Origin: Hydrangea macrophylla
Taxonomy: Eukaryota; Streptophyta; Magnoliopsida; Cornales; Hydrangeaceae
Length of the DNA: 64,000 bases
Direction: 5' to 3'
NCBI GenBank assembly: GCA_033977485.1
Contig: CM066993.1
Coordinates: forward strand, 30,742,001-30,806,000
The position numbers and the translations under genes were made by a program. Under the pieces are notes generated by a model. That model made no database searches, was not told the DNA's origin, and saw only the letters and a program-made list of their open reading frames with translations. Positions 1-11,300 of this stretch are shown piece after piece; position 1 is the stretch's first letter; each line of letters begins with the position of its first letter.

Positions 1-370
1 CTCCAGAGGGATTTCGAGTTCAAGAGAGATCGAGAGAATGAGAAAAATGAATTGAACCCGGCGGTTTTAGCCACTGCCGCTCAAACGCGGCACTCAGTTT
101 TCCGTGTGCGGCAGTTGATGGACTGCCACGCGGCACTCACTGACTGCCGTAACGGCATTCCGTGAATGCCGCCTGGCAGTCACGGACTGCCGCGAAAATC
201 CGCGTGTGTCGCGGCTAAGTCGGTTCAAAGATCCTTCATTTCCCCCCCAAAATTCAAATCGAGTCCCGAAAATTGAATTTGAGGCCCCCAAAATTTGCCC
301 TTATTACACTTTTGGCCCTCGGGGTCGTTTTTAGGTTTAAATTGGCTACAAATTTCAGAATTTAAGAGTA

Positions 371-570
371 TATATGAGCCCGAGGACTCCCGATTTTTGA
401 AAATTAAAAAGATTTGAGCCCGTGGGCTCCCGATTTTTGAAAATTAAAAAGATTTGAGCCCGTGGGCTCCCGATTTTTGAGAATTGAAAAAGATTTGAGC
501 CCGTGGGCTCCCAATTCCTGAAAAGTGAAAATATTTGAGCCCGTGGGCTCCGATTTTTGAAAATTAAAAA
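371..570. repeat. 40-bp tandem repeat, about 5 copies
   Basis: Units start GATTTGAGCCCGTGGGCTCC and recur at 411, 451, about 492 and about 535, after a diverged first copy near 371. Each unit carries the near-perfect palindrome GAGCCCGTGGGCTC followed by an A/T-rich half. The array directly precedes the 60-bp array. Confidence 0.85.
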
Positions 571-1310
571 AGATTTCAGGAATATAACTGATTTATATTC
601 TCGGTTCTCGTAACAGATTTGCGTTTACCCTCGTTTTTGGAATATAACATATTTATATTCCCGGTTCTCGCAACAGATTTGCGTTTACCCTCGTTTTAGA
701 ATATAACATATTTATATTCCCGGTTCTCGCAAAAGATTTGCGTTTACCCTCGTTTTGGGAATATAACAGATTTATATTCCCGGTTCTCGCAACAGAATTG
801 TGTTTACCCTCATTTTTGGAATATAACAGATTTATATTCCCGGTTCTCGCAACAGATTTGCGTTTACCCTCATTTTTGGAATATAACAGATTTATATTCC
901 CGGTTCTCGCAACACATTTGCGTTTACCCTCGTTTTGGAATATAACAGATTCATATTCGCGGTTCTCGCAACAGATTTGCGTTTACCCTCGTTTTTGGAA
1001 TATAACAGATTTATATTCCCGGTTCTCGCAACAGATTTGCGTTTACCCTCGTTTTGGAATATAACAGATTTATATTCCCGGTTCTCGCAACAGATTTGCG
1101 TTTACCCTCTTTTTGGAATATAACAGATTTATATTCCCGGTTCTCGCAATAGATTTGCATTTACCCTCGTTTTGGAATAAAACAGATTTATATTCCCGGT
1201 TCTCGCAACAGATTTGCATTTACCCTCATTTTTGGAATATAACAGATTTATATTCTCGGCTAACGAATTTATATTCCCGGTTCTCGCAACAGATTTGCAT
1301 TTACCCTTGA
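571..1310. repeat. 60-bp tandem repeat array, about 12 copies
   Basis: Units of 59-60 bp contain ATATAACAGATTTATATTCC, then CGGTTCTCGCAACAGATTTG, then GTTTACCCTCGTTTT. Copies run head to tail without spacers and differ by a few substitutions. Each carries an imperfect palindrome (ATATAACAGATTTATAT). The array ends about 450 bp before the polypurine tract, which is where tandem repeats are known to arise in plant Tat/Ogre 3' UTRs. Open frames through it are repeat artefacts. Confidence 0.95.
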
Positions 1311-1743
1311 AATCAAATCAAAAGCATCACGACCCCTGTAACAGATCTTCGCATCAGTCACGGAATTAGGTGATCTTTCCTGACTAACACGTCACGTAAA
1401 ATGCGTCGTACGTGGGAAGACATGATGAGCATGGCGCTTGTATGACCAGGTCAATTTGGAAAATACCATTGCAGAGCACTTGCATCACGATAAGATAGGT
1501 GCATTCATCCGTATGGTTACTTGTGCTTGTGTATGTTTGGCTCCTGCCCGAACTATGTCTTGGTCTGATTCCTGATGGGATACGTAGGCAGCTCACCGTT
1601 GAGCACGACCAATATGAACCGTTTGTGAAGCCATCTTTTGCAATGCATTTTGTTTTACCTAAATTCGACAGTCTGGTCAAAGGCTTGTCTTCACACAGGC
1701 TTTAACATTCACTTATGGGACGCGTTGCCCCACAAGTTCTGTC

Positions 1744-1757
1744 AAAGAGGGGCAAAC
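1744..1757 (+). promoter_or_regulatory. polypurine tract of the Tat-like element
   Basis: AAAGAGGGGCAAAC sits immediately before a sequence starting TGTAGACACCCC, the usual layout of a plus-strand primer and 3' LTR start in Tat-type elements. Confidence 0.65.
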
Positions 1758-2026
1758 TGTAGACACCCCAATTTTGACGGACCGTCGAATTTAGGAGAGC
1801 GTCGCCTTCACGTCCAATGATGATAAGGACCGAAAAGATTTGAAGTATTCCAAACTCTTCAGAAGTTCTCCAAACGCGATAAAATTTCACAGAAAGAAGA
1901 AAATACCAGGTATTTAGGAGAATTCAGGTATAAAACACCATTTTCGAAAAAGATCTTCAAAAATAAGTTTCTTTAAGAAAAAAAGAAGAAGGAAAAGACC
2001 TAAAAAGGGAAGTTCACCAGAAAATG

Positions 2027-2340
2027 GCGCACGGCAGTATGCCGCAACACTCAGTGAGTGCCGTGCGGCACTCAATGAGTGCCGAACGGCGTTCAGTGAA
2101 AGCCGGCCCGGCATTTACTGAGTGCCGCCGACATTTTCTGACTGCCGTTTGCTTTTAAAGTCCGTATTTTGTGGTACAATAAGTATGTATGCAGATAAAA
2201 ACAAAAAACTGATAAAGTAAGGTTGACGAAAATACGGCAATCAATAATTTGGCGCGACACTCATTGAGAGTCGCGCGGCAGTCACGGAATGCCGCGACGG
2301 CAGTCGCGGAGTGCCGCGGCGGCAACCACGGACTGCCGTG
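2027..2340. repeat. GC-rich palindromic word cluster upstream of the LTR TATA box
   Basis: Short words such as TGCCGCGCGGCAGTC, GAGTGCCGTGCGGCACTC and CGGAGTGCCGCGGCGGCA recur in both orientations with 5-20 bp between them (2027-2150 and 2251-2340). A similar cluster is at 60-220. The words pair with each other, so transcript or single strand would fold into stacked hairpins. Confidence 0.8.
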
Positions 2341-2469
2341 AATAACTTTTGAATGCCGCCCTGGGCAGCAGTCTGTCTAATTTCAGGAAGTACGTATTGT
2401 ACCACCAAATGGGATGATTACACCTGTCTTTTACTCTGAATTCACTGAAAATACTTGGTAATTTTTGTC

Positions 2470-2477
2470 TATAAAAG
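2470..2477 (+). promoter_or_regulatory. TATA box of the Tat-like LTR
   Basis: TATAAAAG within TCTATAAAAGAGGGAGG, about 710 bp into the LTR and about 130 bp downstream of the last palindromic word. Confidence 0.6.
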
Positions 2478-4667
2478 AGGGAGGATCTTCCTTGAAAAGG
2501 GATACAACATACAACACAATACATGAGACGTAACCACCACTATACTAACACATATTTGAAAGAAAAGAGAGAGTTTGAGAGAACTTGAAGGAGAGTTTGG
2601 AAGATCTTCAAAGGAGAGAAACTTTGAGGATAATTTTTAGGTGATCCTCTAACCATAAGTTGTCTATTTACATTCTTCCTTTTCTTAAATCTTTAATCCT
2701 CAAATCTTTTTATTTTTTCTTTGCTCCATCTCTTTTGTTGATCATACTTCCTTCTTGAGACTCTTAGAGATTCTCAATATCTCTCTTGAAATCTCTTGAA
2801 CATGATCTTTTGAATCCCATGTAAGCTTGTGCTTCACATGGGAATCAAAGTTTGATCATCACTCCATTTCATAGGCAAATAGATGGATCTAAGTCCACAC
2901 ACATGACTTGGATCCTCTAAACTTGATGTTTCATGGAATCCTTTCTATATTCCTTTGAGACTCATGAGTATAGTCATGTCTTCATCTCCAATGACCATCA
3001 AATGGTAGGAGAAAGTGGTTTTGAGTGTAAGCCCATCCCCATGGTTTAGATTCTTTATCTTGAGATTTCATGAAGTCCATTCATACTTCACTTGAAATCT
3101 ATAAATATAAAGGTCTTTTAGTCTCCAATGACCATCAAATGGTAGGAGAAGATGGCTTAGTTTAAGTCAAACTTCATGGTTTAATAGTTGGAATTAGTAA
3201 ATAAGAGTTGAACTTGACAAATGAAAACAGTGAGTTCACAAACTGTTTTTGATCAAAGATTTTTAGTTCGAAATCTAACCGTCGAAATCAAGTGAAACCA
3301 ACGCGAAAGTGTCAACAACACAATATTCTACCACTGTATTTTTTGTTTTAAGGTGGTTTCATGTCTAAAGTGGTTTGGTTGTGAGTTTTGTCAGGACACA
3401 ACAATCTGTCCAGAGTTTCAGCATAGTAACACTCTTTTGAAATAAGTAAACCAATACTTTAATAAAGTGTTTGTGACCCAAAATAATTTTTTTAAGTAGA
3501 TTAATGTGTTAGGAAGTCACCGTAAAAAGAACAAAGCATTTTTGATTTTTTTGCTATTTTTAGAAAATCGTGCAAGAACTCTGAACAGAAGGTTGTATAA
3601 TGCTGAGTGATGTCTGTGTTTTGTCCAATTCCCGGAGATTCAACCGTTGAAACTTTGATTTCTTTTTTGGGTTAAAAACTAGACACACAGAGGCATCTTG
3701 TGTCCAAATTCCATCAAGATCAAACCACGAGAACCACGCTTTTCCATTTTTTAAAGTTATGATCTGCTCTCTGTAATTCATAAAAAAACTACTACTGTTT
3801 TTGTCTAATCTTGTTTATTTCAACTCAAATGGCCCCTAATGTCTTGAGACCCAAATCATACTTTGAATAATGGTAATTTAGCTTAAATCCAGAGGCTAAG
3901 TGACCCAAATTAGTGAATAAATCCATGTCTTATTCTTGTTCACATTCATTCATTCATGTACATTTAATGCTCATGATTAGAACTAGCTATTGAATAAAGT
4001 TGGATTTCATGCTTGATAGGTTTAAGCTAGAAATTTAGGATTGTTATTTCTAATTTCACATCTTGTATATCATATGGACTAACATTTTGTTTTGTAGCGC
4101 CATTAAGGTATGATCTCTAGGACCCTCTTTAATTTATTTTAATTTCTTGATTTTATTGATTTTTTAACCTTATGCGCGACACATTAGAATTAGGATCTTG
4201 CCTTATATGTATATGTGATTAGAGACTCTTTTTTAGGATTTTCTTTTGTTTGTATGCATTGCACATTTAATATCGTCGTCGGATCCCGGGTAAGTTCTCT
4301 TGTTCCCTAGTGTATATCATGTTGCTTGCTACTTGAAATATGTGATTTTTGAATGATATTTTATCAATTGCAATTTTACACCCCTTCGGACATGCTTTTT
4401 GTAACGTATATCTATACATGTATATTAGTTGAGGGCACATTTAAATTAATAATTCGATTAGAAGGATATTGAGTAGAGGCCTATCGCAAGATAGGATGAG
4501 AGAGGGTTCCATGATCCCCGGACCTAGTTAATCTCTGTTTTCTAAAAGATCAGTTTGCTTTTAAAATGGTTTCTTAATTTTTCCTTTTAAAAATTATGTG
4601 GCGACTCATTTATTTTTGAAATTGATTTTGAAAAGCAGTGGGTATAAAGAAAACTACGATATCCACA

Positions 4668-5253
4668 ATAAGTAACATTCAAATGAAGCTAGTTCAAGAT
4701 AAAACGCAGACACTCACACACTATCAGTCAATTAAAGCAAACTTCTGTAGCAGTTAGCCACTCCTTGGATCTCCTTCAAGTTGATTTTCTAACCCCTTCT
4801 AATAGAACAAAAATAATTTCAAATGCTGCAAAATATAAGCAATTTATAAAGGTATGGACACTAGGTTTGTTCTTTCACACAAAATCCAAAAATCTAAAAC
4901 CCTAAATATTCTCACACTATCAGAAAACGAGAGAGTGAGAAGTGAGTAAGAGAGATAGAGAGAGAGAGAGAGACAGAGAGAGAAAGAGATAGAGAGGTAG
5001 ATAATACCTTTGGTGGGAAAAGCCCTAAGTCTGATCTCTAGTACAGATCTCGCTGAGAGGGACAAGGTGAGGGAAGATCTCACTGGTACAGATCTTGCTG
5101 AGAGGGAGGAGGTGAGGGAGAAGGTCGAAGAAGGAGAAGGGGAGGCGCTGATCGCCGGTGAGAGAGAGATGGAGACGACAACAGCAACGGCGAAGTCTCA
5201 AAGCTGCGGTAGTATAGGAGGAGGGGGCAGCGTTGTGGAGGTCCTGGAGGATC

Positions 5254-5293
<40 letters not shown>

Positions 5294-5585
5294 CTTCCTT
5301 TTGTTTCTCTCTCTAATTCTCCTGCTCAACAAAAAGTCCAACCGCCCAAATATTTGTTCTTTTTTTTGTCATTTTCTTTATTATTATTTATTCATTTTAC
5401 CCCACATTTATAATGGTAATTTTCCATTACTATTATTTTTACAACTGTTACAAAATTAAAAAAACCTCTTGTTAAATATTACTAACGGACTTTGTTCTTT
5501 TCTAACAAAAATTTACCGTTGGAAATCGTTGGAAATTAGCAATGGTAAATTACCGTTAGAAAACCAAAACCATCTGTGTTACAAA
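4668..5585. other. non-coding low-complexity stretch with GA and CT microsatellites
   Basis: There is a (GA)n-rich tract at about 4925-4997 and a (CT)n tract at about 5257-5291. Between them a roughly 45-bp segment with AGATCTCGCTGAGAGGGA is repeated with divergence (5046 and 5092). Around 5505-5560 the phrases TTACCGTTGGAAATCGTTGG and GGTAAATTACCGTTAG recur in opposite senses, reminiscent of subterminal repeats of CACTA-type DNA transposons, but no terminal inverted repeat was found. No supported gene. Confidence 0.5.
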
Positions 5586-6169
5586 AATGGCCAAATGGTG
5601 CGCTTTAACTTACCAATCAGTGAGGTCTTGCAAGATCAACACCTGGGTATCTTGGGCAATCAAGTATGCAACGTTGGGAACATATATTGTCAAGGTGGAA
5701 TTCTACCTTCTTCTATAAAACGAAGAGTAAGCATTCCCTTGAGAATGTCACTAGGAGTGAATACTGAGAGCTGGCCAGCCTTGTCAACAAAGTGTTATTG
5801 TTGACATGTTTAGTAATCCAAGTGTCGTGAATAATACTCGAGAAATATAAGATGTACTATCTATTGGGTCGACAATATCTTAAAACATATATCCCAATGA
5901 TAGATACGAATACTGCTTGGTAAAGGGACATCCGTATCATATTATACAAATGTAGCAATTGCTTATGTATGCATGATTATGTTCTTATGCACTGGAGTGC
6001 AATTATCATTTTATAGTGGCATTAATGATGATTGATTAATTATTGATTCCTTAGTTAAGAGTACTGACTAGATGGAATGATAATTAATCGGAGCTAGTAA
6101 TTAAGAACCTAGGAGGTCCCACTCTTAGCTCTGCCAGAATGCTTGGAAAGGCAAATTAGGATGCTGTCA

Positions 6170-6275
6170 AGACTGGTTCGATCGATCAAACTTGGTTCGA
6201 TCGATTGAAGTCTAGACAAGTTCGATCGATCGACTATTCTATCGATCGAAGTCATTTCAATCGATCGAACATGAG
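6170..6275. repeat. TCGATCGATCGA word cluster in the copia remnant LTR
   Basis: About six variants of GTTCGATCGATCGAA in alternating orientation. They lie just upstream of CTACGAATAGGGCAGC (about 6281-6296), which corresponds to the TATA box CTATAAATAGGGCAGC of the intact relative and is mutated here. Confidence 0.85.
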
Positions 6276-6663
6276 GTCAGTTATGGGAATCTACGAATAG
6301 GGCAGCTAAATCCTGGAAAAAGTAGTTCATCGTTTTAATATACCAATTGCTGTAGAACCTGTGATTTAGGGTTCCCAAACCTTCCCTATTCTCACTAGTA
6401 GGATTCCCACCAATCCTAGCCACTCCGGGAGCATTCAAGGAGACATAAGGGTGAAGATCTCTTAGAGGTTGCTGCTGCACATTAAAGGAGAAGGACTAAA
6501 TCATAATTGGGTTCAAGACTATAAGGTAATGCACTTGTCCCCTCTAGTGTGCGCATCTATAGAGTTAACGAGTAGTAGATCCAGGCTATCAAAAAAATTT
6601 TGATAACTTAGATTCTTCCACTACGCGTTTAAATAATAATTTTAAACCTATTTTTCCAACAAT

Positions 6664-6676
6664 TGGTATCAAAACC
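6664..6676 (+). promoter_or_regulatory. primer binding site (initiator tRNA-Met type), mutated
   Basis: TGGTATCAAAACC two bases after the LTR end differs from the usual TGGTATCAGAGCC at two positions. Confidence 0.75.
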
Positions 6677-6824
6677 ACGCTTGTTTGGATCTGTAGATGC
6701 ATTTTGGAACACTAATTTGATTTGCATGTTGAATTTAGGACTATTTTTAAAACTGCATCATCACAGATCTATTTCTGCAGCAGTTTCGCAGCAGAATACA
6801 AATCTGTGAATGCATGGAATGCAT

Positions 6825-7140
6825 GATGGCTTCGATCGATTGATATGGGTTTGATCGATCGAGACCCTGCTATTCTCAAGTGATCGAACGACATTCGATC
6901 GATCAAACATTATTTTGTTCGATCGATTGAACTATGTTCGATCGATCGAGAATGGTTCTCTGTCAGGTGTTCTATTCACGGTTTTAAAAGATTTAAAATT
7001 ACATGCATTAATTTTATAATATTCTGTAAAATATTTTCAAATTATTCTGTGAAACTGAAAGTTCAATCGATTGTGCTCTGTTCAATCGATCGACAGTTCG
7101 ATCGATCGAACATCTGTCGATCGATCGAAGTATGACAGAG
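6825..7140. repeat. second TCGATCGATCGA word cluster, in the leader
   Basis: At least eight words of the type TTCGATCGATCGAA, partly mutated, in two groups (6830-6955 and 7065-7135). The intact copia has the corresponding leader cluster at 51930-52230. Confidence 0.85.
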
Positions 7141-7510
7141 AACTGAAATGTTGTTCATGTTCTAAATCGGTATATAAATAGTTTAGATACTGTGCGAATC
7201 AATTAGGGGTTCCAATAACTATATATATTTGTTATATATGTGTGGATATGAGTACGACTAACCCTTTTGCAGCAAAATTAGTCCACTATCTCCCATGGCA
7301 CCAAGTCTTTTTTTTTTAAATTATGTATTTAATTGTTTGAGATTGGTGTAGGTTGTATTTTAATTATTGGTTTGGTTATAAGGCATGTGTAAAGGGTGCT
7401 ACAACTTCAATCCTACGAAAAGAAAAGTCGCACTGGTTTCCCTAGCCTTCTTTATTTTATTGTTGTTTTCTATTTCTAGACAAATTATAAGTTTCGAAAG
7501 AGAATTGTTA

Positions 7511-7758
7511 CAAAATTTAAGAAGTTCCTCTAATTGAATAAGTTAAGTTGTAACATGAATTGAAGTAGTTTGATCAAATCTAAAATGTTAAAAGATAACT
7601 AAATGACATGCTCCAAACCATATGGTCACAAAACAAAAGGCTACACAGCTAGCAAGCGTGTTAGGTGGAGTGATGGACATCCAAATTCATTTAATCCAAC
7701 AGTTCATACATTTGTGAACCCACAGAGAATCATTTAAGAGTTCATATATGCTCATTCT
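7511..7758. other. short non-coding interval
   Basis: AT-rich sequence between the copia remnant and a MITE; I see no gene or repeat in it. Confidence 0.6.
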
Positions 7759-7781
7759 GGGTGAGCATAACGCAACCACTC

Positions 7782-7968
7782 TGTTGGAATAGATTGTGAT
7801 TATGGTCAAACACAATCATGGTTTTTAGGATTAGATTGATTATGATTGATTGTAATTTGTTTATTTCCTTTCTTTATCTTTCCTTTTTTGGTTTTCTTAG
7901 TTTGTATATAAACCTATACAGATTGGATGAATAATACAATGAAATTATTTCTCTCATCTCTTTCTTTT
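7782..7968 (+). repeat. 5' LTR of the short-LTR copia
   Basis: 187 bp with a TATA-like TATATAAAC near 7904. It matches the 3' LTR at 22296-22483 with about a dozen differences, indicating an older insertion than the other elements here. Confidence 0.93.
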
Positions 7969-7980
7969 TGGTATCAGAGC
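7969..7980 (+). promoter_or_regulatory. primer binding site, initiator tRNA-Met type
   Basis: TGGTATCAGAGC directly abuts the 5' LTR end. Confidence 0.9.
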
Positions 7981-8359
7981 AAAACCTAGCCTCTCTCCTC
8001 CCACAACCTCACCCGCCGCACCACTTCCACCTCTCGGTGCAACCCTTCCAGCCACCACCACCCTTCGCCGCAAGTCCCAAGCCCCCTTACACCTCTCGAC
8101 GACCCTCCCCAGCCACCCATAGCCCTCGCTGCAAGTCCCCAGCCACCCACAGCCCTTGCCGACCCTTCAGGGTCCCTCTCCGACACTTGTCGGCCCTCTG
8201 TTCATCAACGGCAGCTTGTCCTGCTGCCGCCTGCCCCTCCGTAGGCCTCTTTTTCATCCGTGTAATGCATTAGAGCCTTAGTGCTCTTCTCCTCCTATTT
8301 GCTTCCAATTCTCTACAACTCTGTTAACTTTTATCCGAATTCAGACATCCCAATATAAC

Positions 8360-11300
8360 TAACGGTAAAGACACTGCTACACCTGTACGCACAGATCTGT
8401 CGCTCTCCCAACACACCCCTGTTCATAGGGTTACGAGCGTGTTGTTAAATGGAAGGAACTTCACTACTTGGTCCCGGTCTTTTCGTCTTTATCTTGGAGG
8501 ACGTGGCAAGCCTGGGTGGATATTAGGTACTGAACTGAAGCCGGCAATCTCTGATCCCATATTTGCACAGTGGGATATTGATAACTGTACCATATTAGGG
8601 TGGTTGTTTAACTCTATGGAGGATCAGATCTATCATATGTTCATGTTTCATGACACCGTTCGCAATATATGGACTTCTTTGACTCAGATGTATGCCCATG
8701 AGTGCAATGACTCCCGTCTCTTTGAGCTTTATCAAGAGGTTACCCACGTATCTCAGCTTACATTGGGTCTTTCCGTTGCCAATTATTTTGGCTATCTTCA
8801 ATCACTTTGGGAGGAATTGGCTCAGTATGAGCCCCTTAGTGAGTTTCCACCCGGGGCAGCCACCATTGCTCTTCGACGTCTCAATCGCCAACACACATAC
8901 CAGTTCCTGATGGGTTTAAAACCTGAGTTCGAATCTCTTCGTACCCAGATTTTAAATACCTCACCTTTGCCCTCTTTATTTGAGGCCTTTGCCACTCTTG
9001 ATGGTGATGAGCGTCGTCGACGCTTGATATCTCCTGCTTTACTTAAGCCATCCCCAGTGTCGGACTAGATGACTCTTGCTGCCCCCTTTGGACCTTTCAC
9101 TCGTCCTCCTGGTTCTGGTAATCACCCATTCTGGACTCACTGTGGTATTCTTGGTTATGTCAAGGATCGTTGCTTCAAGCTTCATCCAGAACTTCGGGAG
9201 AAGCCTCCTCGTAATAAAGGAAAGGCCCCAGCTCACACTGCTGCTATTGTTGAAACGACACCTACTCCAGATCCTCTCCAGCTATAAACTCAGATTGGTC
9301 AACTTCAGTCTCAATTGGGATCATTACTTCAGCAAGGTTCTCAATCTGGCACTACTCCCACTGCTACTCTGGCCTCAAGTACATCTTCTACTACACTCCA
9401 TGTTGGGTCTAGCAACCCCTCTTGGATTCTGGATTCCGGTGCCAGTGATTATATGACTGGTGAGTTGTCTTTATTTTCCTCCTCTCTGGTCCCCATCTCC
9501 CAGTCTGTCCGGATTGTTGATGGGTCTACTATCTTTGAAAAAAGTAAAGGTGATATTTGTCTCTCTCCAAGTATCACTTTATCTGCTGTTCTTCATGTCC
9601 TTACATTTCTTTATAATCTTCTCTCAGTTAATCGTCTTGCCAAATCTCTCAATTGTGCCATTGTGTTCTTACCTGATTAATGTCTCTTGTAGGACCAGAT
9701 TTCGAAGAAGATTTTTGGCAAGGGATATGAGCGGGATGGCCTCTACTACTTCGGTGATCCACCTAGCGGGAGTTTAAGTTTGTCGTCTTCTAGTCTTCAG
9801 GCATCAATTTTGCCTAATTCGGAGTCGTCTAGTTTTTCTTTCGAGTCAATAAAATTGTGGCAGGCCCGCTTGGGCCATGCTAACTTTAGTTATCTTTGTC
9901 AACTTTTCCCATTATTAAATAAAGCCTGCCAGAAATTTAAATTTAGTTGTGTGGTGTGTGAATTATCTAAATATACTCATTCTCAGTATATACCTCGTAT
10001 GCATCGTCCTCCATCTATGTTTGATATTATTCATACTGATGTATGGGGTCTTTCCCCAGTGACTGCTATTTCTGGGCACCGTTATTATGTTACATTCATT
10101 GATGACTACACTAGGTGCACATGGGTTTATTTGCTTAAAAAGAAATCTGAAGTTTTTTCCTTGTTCTCTAATTTTTTTGCAAATGATTAAAACTCAATTT
10201 AGCACAGTGGTCCGTCATTTGTGTTTTGATAATGGTAAGGAATATATTACTAATGAATTTCGGGCTACGCTTAATAAGCATGGCATTCTCCAAGAACTCA
10301 CATTCCTTATACTCCAGAGCAGAATGGTGTGGCAGAACGAAAGAACCGCTCCATCATGTATGTTGTTCGGTGTCTTCTTTGCGGGATGAATGTACCCAAA
10401 TACTTCTGGCATTTTGCTGTTCTTACTGCCACTTTCCTTCTCAATCGAACTCCAAGTCGTGTCCTACAGGGCAAGGCACCAATGCAACTTCTACAGCCCG
10501 ACAAAACTCTCTTCCCGATTCTACCCCGTGTGTTTGGTTGTACCTGCTTTTGTCCAGAATCACAGTCCCACTCGGACCAAATTAGACAATAAAGTTGTCC
10601 GCTACATCTTCCTTAGCTATTCACCTATGTCCAAAGGTTATCGATGTTACGACCCAGTCACCCGTCATATGTATCATTCTATGGATGTTGCGTTTCTAGA
10701 AGATACTCCATTTTTTGTAGGTTCTCAATCTATGTCTACTCATTCTCCAGGTGCCTTATCCAACAATGTTGAGTTGCTTCTGCGTCCAATTCCTCTGTTT
10801 GAACCATCTCTGGAGACTTCCTCCTCCCTTCCTCCGGTCATTATCACCGCTCCCACTCAGGTGTATTCTCACCGGCCTCCTGCTTAGACTCCACTTCCAA
10901 GATCTTCCATGGAATCTGGTAATGCTTCTACTCCTTTAGCTACTAGACAATCCACCAGGCTTCGCCGTCCGCCTAACCGTTATGGTTTCTCTGCTAGTAC
11001 TAATCATCCTATTGCTCAATATGTATCTACCAGGGCCTTTCAGACTCCTATTGCTCTTTTCTTAGTCAGGTTGATTCCACATCCATCCCTCGGTCTGTCT
11101 CTGAGGCACTTCAGGATCCACAGTGGGTAGCTGACATGACTTTGAAAATGGATGCACTTCAACATAACCAGACTTGGGAACTTGTGTCTTTACCCCCAAG
11201 TGAGAAAATTGTTGGGTGCAAGTGGGTCTTCACCATCAAATATCAGGCTGATGGTACTATTGAGCTATATAAGGCCCGTCTTGTGGCTAAGGGCTTTACT

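Larger units (their letters stand above)
1..1757 (+). mobile_element. 3' internal region of a Tat-like Ty3/gypsy element (no coding left)
   Basis: This stretch precedes a polypurine tract and an LTR, so it is the 3' untranslated part of an LTR element that runs in from the left edge. It holds GC-rich palindromic words near 60-220, a 40-bp tandem array, a 60-bp tandem array, and at about 1571-1592 the phrase TGATGGGATACGTAGGCAGC, which I recall from 3' regions of plant Tat-lineage elements. No reading frame resembles a retrotransposon protein; the open frames come from the tandem repeats. The Tat assignment rests on this phrase and the LTR ends, not on protein. Confidence 0.6.
1758..4667 (+). 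mobile_element. 3' LTR of the Tat-like Ty3/gypsy element
   Basis: The proposed LTR starts TGTAGACACCCCAATTTTGA right after the polypurine tract and ends near TATCCACA at 4660-4667, just after a TGGCGACTC phrase typical of Tat LTR ends. At 2.9 kb it would be a long LTR, normal for Tat/Ogre. It contains two clusters of GC-rich palindromic words (2027-2150 and 2251-2340), then a TATA box (2470-2477), then AT-rich non-coding sequence with a paired phrase about fixed CCATCAAATGGTAGGAGAA (near 2995 and 3131). The 5' partner LTR and the target duplication lie outside the window, so the right end is a best guess. Confidence 0.55.
5586..7510 (+). mobile_element. decayed Ty1/copia remnant: partial 5' LTR, primer site and leader
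   Basis: Read on the plus strand this matches the reverse complement of the intact copia at 45201-53874. Shared stretches include CTTACCAATCAGTGAGGTCT, ATCAACACCTGGGTATCTTG, AGTAAGCATTCCCTTGAGAA and, in the leader, CAGCAAAATTAGTCCACTATC. The first 400-odd bp of the LTR are missing; the LTR remnant ends at 6661. Similarity stops near 7510, before the coding region. Both LTR and leader contain TCGATCGATCGA words. It is much more diverged than the intact copy, so it is an older relative. Confidence 0.85.

Noticed and set aside
571..1310. CRISPR-like array
   Set aside because: Units are contiguous 60-bp tandem repeats without unique spacers, in a plant retrotransposon 3' UTR.
738..1310. Open frames with repeated peptides such as SFLEYNRFIFPVLAT
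   Set aside because: They are translations of the 60-bp repeat in one frame; no start context, no known domain.
4897..4905. AAACCCTAA as telomere repeat
   Set aside because: Only a single unit is present.
5010..5459. 149-residue open frame
   Set aside because: It starts at a non-ATG codon and runs through GA/CT microsatellites; the peptide is low-complexity Leu/Ser and Glu.
7968..8273. Pro/Ser-rich open frame in the copia leader
   Set aside because: It starts at the primer binding site, is low-complexity and precedes gag; no sign of a real protein.
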